From NCBI RefSeq assembly GCF_000317205.1, contig NZ_AJLK01000024.1, forward strand, positions 1-38,584: a stretch of DNA of 38,584 nt, given 5' to 3'. Under the pieces are notes generated by a model. That model was given only the letters and a program-made list of their open reading frames with translations, was not told where the DNA came from and searched no databases. Shown in pieces: positions 35,579-38,584 of the stretch. Position numbers and translations under genes: made by a program. The DNA comes from Fischerella muscicola PCC 7414 (GTDB taxonomy: Bacteria > Cyanobacteriota > Cyanobacteriia > Cyanobacteriales > Nostocaceae). Position 1 is the first letter of the stretch. Each line of letters opens with the position of its first letter.

Positions 35579-36622
35579 CTATTGACTGTTTTCGGGCAAT
35601 AGTTGCCCGGAGGATTTACTCTGATATTTAGATTGAATTCTTTGCAGCACCTGGTTATCCACTGCTTCTTTTGCTAATCGAATGGCATTATAAATTGAAG
35701 GTGCTTGAGAACTGCCATGACCAATAATGCAAATGCCGTCTACACCCAAAAGCAAAGCACCTCCGTGTTCAGCGTGATCCATCCGCTGTTTAATCCGTCT
35801 CAAGTTGGGTTTTAAAATTGCTGTACCGAGTTGACCATGCAATCCTTGGGGTAATTCTTCCCTGACGATTTGCAGCATCACTTCTCCAATTGCTTCGGCA
35901 AATTTCAGCAAGACATTGCCTACGAAGCCGTCACAGACAATCACATCAAATTGACCGGAGAGGACATCGCGTCCTTCAGCATTGCCAACAAAGGCTATCT
36001 GAGAATTTTCCCGCAGCAGTTGATGGGCGCGAACAGCGGCATCATTGCCTTTGCAGTCTTCCTCGCCAATGTTCAATAAACCGATTTTCGGTTCCGGAAC
36101 ACCCAAGACATACTGACTATAAACCGACCCCATAACGGCAAACTGCTCTAAAAATTTTGGACGGCAGTCTACATTAGCGCCGACATCAAGTATCAGTACT
36201 TGCTTGCTAGCTATCATTGTGGGAAACACCGCACCAATTGCTGGACGATCAATTCCTGGCAGTCGTCCCAAGCGGAGCAATGCTGCTGCCATTGCTGCGC
36301 CTGAGTGACCGGCAGAAATCACAGCATCTGCCTGCCCCTGCTTGACTAAATCCATCGCCACGTTGATCGAAGCCTTGGGTTTGCGTCTGATACCGCTTAA
36401 AGGCTCCTCATCCATCGCGATCGCGTCCTCAGCCGGAACGATCTGCACCTGCCCCAAATTAGTCTTTGGTGGCAGCACTGCTTCAATTTGTTGGGGAGCA
36501 CCCACCAACAACACTTCCACGCCCAACTCATCCCTAGCTCGCAGTGCGCCAGCGACGATTTCACCGGGTGCGTGATCCCCTCCCATTGCGTCAATTGCGA
36601 TTCGTACGCAAGTCGATCCCAT
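35579..36622 (-). CDS. plsX: Phosphate acyltransferase PlsX
   Basis: PlsX makes acyl-phosphate from acyl-ACP, feeding PlsY in phospholipid synthesis. The 347-residue protein starts MGSTCVRIAIDAMGGDHAPG, the family hallmark. Further conserved blocks are SAGHSGAAMAAALLRLGRLPGIDRPA, LDVGANVDC and NIGEEDCKGND, then CDGFVGNVLLKFAE and the C-terminal GVDGICIIGHGSS. It is a peripheral membrane enzyme. It heads the leftward plsX-fabH-fabD cluster. Confidence 0.97.
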   Translation of the reverse strand: MGSTCVRIAIDAMGGDHAPGEIVAGALRARDELGVEVLLVGAPQQIEAVLPPKTNLGQVQIVPAEDAIAMDEEPLSGIRRKPKASINVAMDLVKQGQADAVISAGHSGAAMAAALLRLGRLPGIDRPAIGAVFPTMIASKQVLILDVGANVDCRPKFLEQFAVMGSVYSQYVLGVPEPKIGLLNIGEEDCKGNDAAVRAHQLLRENSQIAFVGNAEGRDVLSGQFDVIVCDGFVGNVLLKFAEAIGEVMLQIVREELPQGLHGQLGTAILKPNLRRIKQRMDHAEHGGALLLGVDGICIIGHGSSQAPSIYNAIRLAKEAVDNQVLQRIQSKYQSKSSGQLLPENSQ

Positions 36623-37085
36623 TGCTCAGAGCTTCTAGAAACCTTACAAATTTTACCAGATGCCTCTGCTGAAAGTAGTAGATTGGTGGCTGCCAATTCG
36701 CATCCGTCAATTCCAGACTGAAGGGAAAAAGTATAAATTCTATAATCAACCTACGGATAAACCCGATGGTTTGTATTTACTTTATCCTTCTTTTTTGTCT
36801 TTTCTGCTTTCAACAAAGCAACTAACAAGCCCAACATAGCATGAATTACTCCCCACACCCACTGAATAAACAGCGTACAGTGGTTAGTTGTTGATTGTTG
36901 TTTTTTGGTTGTTGTTTGTTGTTTGTTGGTTGTTGGTTGTTGGTGAGATAAAATCTTACAAAAATAATAATGAGTGCAGCTTGGCAAAAAACTACGCAGT
37001 AAAAAAGAGTCATAAAGCCTAAAATATATCCTTTATAGCCTTTCTGCTTGCAGTAGCATATTTGCATAAATATGAGGAGTGAATA
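36623..37085. other. 463-bp divergent intergenic region with heptamer repeat
   Basis: It must hold the promoters of plsX (leftward) and of the D-Ala-D-Ala carboxypeptidase (rightward). A run of GTTGTTTGTTGTTTGTTGG-type heptamers lies at about 36886-36942. Frames called open across this region are repeat artefacts. Confidence 0.55.
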
Positions 37086-38408
37086 ATGCTGGAATTAATT
37101 GGTTCAGGTTTAGTTTCAATGTGGCTGGAGATGGCTGGAGTACAAATCAAGCCTTTGGAACCGATGGATGTTTTAGCTTGGCAAAGTAACCCCAGCTTAA
37201 TTGTTGCTCCTGATCCAAATCCAGCTGGAGTCACCACAGTGCAACAGTATCTCCAAGGGCTAGCAACATCAAAATTAGTAGCGGCGAACACTGTCCACAG
37301 TCAAGGGATTTGGATACAGTCAGGGCCAATGCTGATGGCAAATCACCAAGGTACAATTCCTTTACCTGCGGCCTCATTAACTAAGATAGCGACCTCTTTA
37401 GTTGCTTTCAAAACTTGGGGGCCAAATCATCAATTTGAGACTTTAGTCAGTGCTACTGGGCCAATACAAAACGGAGTTTTAAAAGGTGATTTAGTCATTA
37501 TTGGTAGTGGTGATCCTTTGTTTGTCTGGGAAGAAGCGATCGCTCTTGGTAATACCCTCAATAAGATGGGGATCAAGCGAGTCCAAGGTAATTTAGTGAT
37601 TACTGGTTATTTCGCTATGAATTTCCAACGAGATCCACTGTTAGCAGGTCAGTTAATCAAGCAAGCTTTTAACCACTCTATCTGGACACGGGGAATTGCT
37701 TTTCAACACGCACGGATGCCTAAAGGCACACCTAAACCTCAAGTTGTGATCGCTGGTACTGTGAAGGTGGCAGCACAACTAAATCCACAACAAACTTTGC
37801 TGGTGCGTCATCGCTCCTTACCTTTGCAGCAAATAATTAAGGAGATGAACGTTTTCAGCAACAATGATATGGCCCAAATGCTAGCAGATTTGGTGGGAGG
37901 TCATCTTGTTGTGCAGTCAACAGCCGCCCAATTAGCAAGAGTTCCTGCGTCCGAAATTCAGCTAATCAATGGCTCTGGACTAGGAGTTGAAAATCGGATT
38001 TCTCCTCGTGCAGCTTGTGCGATGTTAATGGCACTGCAACAGGAAGCACTGGCACACGGCTTAAATTTAGCAGACTTATTCCCCACCTCTGGCTTTGATC
38101 ACCGGGGGACACTGCACGCTCGACACATCCCTGTTGCTACTGTGATTAAAACTGGTACTCTCAACGATGTAAGTGCTTTAGCAGGTGTAATGCCTACACG
38201 CGATCGCGGTTTGGTTTGGTTCGCGATCATTAACCGTGGCCCCTATGTATCTACATTCCGTGCTGAACAAGATAAGTTTCTGCAAAATCTGCTCAAGCAG
38301 CTCCAAATAGCTCAGGGCGTTCCTAGTGTTCTTACTCCTCACTTTGGTATTAATTATGTACCGCAACTAGGCGCAACTAATCGTAATGAGGTTTTGTTTA
38401 GAAGTTAG
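37086..38408 (+). CDS. D-alanyl-D-alanine carboxypeptidase/endopeptidase (PBP4 type, S13)
   Basis: A 440-residue penicillin-binding protein of the S13/DacB type that trims or cleaves peptidoglycan cross-links in the periplasm. AGGAG precedes the ATG at 37086. The three active-site motifs are SxxK with S97 and K100 (PAASLTKIAT), SxN in FSNNDMAQ, and KTG in VIKTGTLND. The DLVIIGSGDPLF block is typical of the family. The N-terminus (MLELIGSGLVSMWLEMAGVQ) is only weakly hydrophobic and lacks a basic n-region, so export signal and start are uncertain. It is a single gene, divergent from plsX. Confidence 0.93.
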   Translation: MLELIGSGLVSMWLEMAGVQIKPLEPMDVLAWQSNPSLIVAPDPNPAGVTTVQQYLQGLATSKLVAANTVHSQGIWIQSGPMLMANHQGTIPLPAASLTKIATSLVAFKTWGPNHQFETLVSATGPIQNGVLKGDLVIIGSGDPLFVWEEAIALGNTLNKMGIKRVQGNLVITGYFAMNFQRDPLLAGQLIKQAFNHSIWTRGIAFQHARMPKGTPKPQVVIAGTVKVAAQLNPQQTLLVRHRSLPLQQIIKEMNVFSNNDMAQMLADLVGGHLVVQSTAAQLARVPASEIQLINGSGLGVENRISPRAACAMLMALQQEALAHGLNLADLFPTSGFDHRGTLHARHIPVATVIKTGTLNDVSALAGVMPTRDRGLVWFAIINRGPYVSTFRAEQDKFLQNLLKQLQIAQGVPSVLTPHFGINYVPQLGATNRNEVLFRS

Positions 38409-38415
38409 TTAGTTG

Positions 38416-38584
38416 TCAGATTGTCGGTAGCTGCTTGAATACTACAGTACTACCTGCCACTACTTGTATAGTTAACTCATACCCTTCCATCAACAACATG
38501 CCAACCAGAGGATCTGAATCGGCTTCATCGATTGGAATCCTCAGCAATTGACCATCCCAGACAATAACAGCTTCATAGACCTGA
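38416..38584 (-). CDS. Clan AA (retropepsin-like) aspartic protease, C-terminal part only
   Basis: The window ends inside this leftward gene; 55 codons are visible before TGA at 38416-38418. They read VYEAVIVWDGQLLRIPIDEA, DSDPLVGMLLMEGYELTIQV and end FKQLPTI. The D-[ST]-DPLVGM-LL-GYEL pattern is the C-terminal signature of small cyanobacterial clan AA aspartic proteases (about 120-130 residues). The catalytic DTG motif would lie beyond the window, so activity cannot be judged. It is convergent with the carboxypeptidase gene. Confidence 0.75.
   Translation of the reverse strand, partial: QVYEAVIVWDGQLLRIPIDEADSDPLVGMLLMEGYELTIQVVAGSTVVFKQLPTI

Noticed and set aside
36751-37067. Minus-strand open frames upstream of the carboxypeptidase gene
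   Set aside because: Their proteins are mainly Thr/Asn/Gln runs created by the heptamer repeats, with no RBS or homology signal.
1-38584. tRNA, rRNA, riboswitch, prophage or insertion sequence
   Set aside because: The longer spacers were read on both strands for conserved T-loop words, riboswitch cores and transposase motifs. None was convincing, though this visual check cannot replace a covariance-model search.

Overview
The window looks like chromosomal DNA of a filamentous, probably heterocyst-forming cyanobacterium (Nostocales type). The support is the many HIP1 octamers (GCGATCGC), a cyanoexosortase A/PEP-CTERM locus, a COP23-family protein, a XisI fragment, the plsX-fabH-fabD-plsC lipid cluster, and intergenic heptanucleotide (STRR-like) repeats. 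Genus is not determinable by eye. No rRNA, tRNA, CRISPR array, insertion sequence or prophage was recognised.

Layout. 1-2.7 kb: a secreted S8-type peptidase (-) and rpe (+) with a strong terminator. 2.7-6.3 kb: a cyanoexosortase A cluster read leftward (PEP-CTERM substrate, crtA, a very short remnant-like associated protein, HpsJ-like protein), then the C-terminal remnant of a second PEP-CTERM protein. 6.5-8.9 kb: four small leftward genes (unknown 175 aa, lipoprotein, CsbD-like, and a 19-residue-repeat protein). 9.2-15.3 kb: uvrB, then two leftward proteases (CARDB-subtilisin and PPC-calpain). 16.1-19.6 kb: serA, prmA and a Uma2 nuclease read rightward. 19.6-25 kb, leftward: a truncated alpha/beta hydrolase, an AraC regulator, recF and a Ca2+-type P-ATPase. 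25.3-28.9 kb, rightward: a propeller-transglutaminase protein, then a COP23/trypsin-like protease pair. 28.9-31.2 kb: a 42-bp tandem repeat, a VapBC-like toxin-antitoxin pair, a XisI remnant and a RecB-family nuclease. 31.7-36.6 kb: LapA-like protein, then plsC, brnA with a dead brnT, fabD, fabH and plsX. 37.1 kb to the end: a PBP4-type D-Ala-D-Ala carboxypeptidase and the edge of a clan AA aspartic protease.

How the genes fit together. The housekeeping content covers the pentose phosphate/Calvin pathway (rpe), serine synthesis (serA), DNA repair (uvrB, recF), fatty acid and phospholipid initiation (plsX, fabH, fabD, plsC) and the cell wall (carboxypeptidase). Between these lie accessory genes at several stages of decay: a VapBC-like pair that looks intact, brnTA with a broken toxin, and truncated XisI, hydrolase, PEP-CTERM and exosortase-associated genes. 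Proteases are unusually numerous.

I do not see a complete, clearly new multi-gene system. The best leads are the 19-residue GxRP repeat protein, the brnTA insertion inside the lipid cluster with a silenced toxin, the exosortase locus with a shortened partner, and the leaderless subtilisin/calpain pair.
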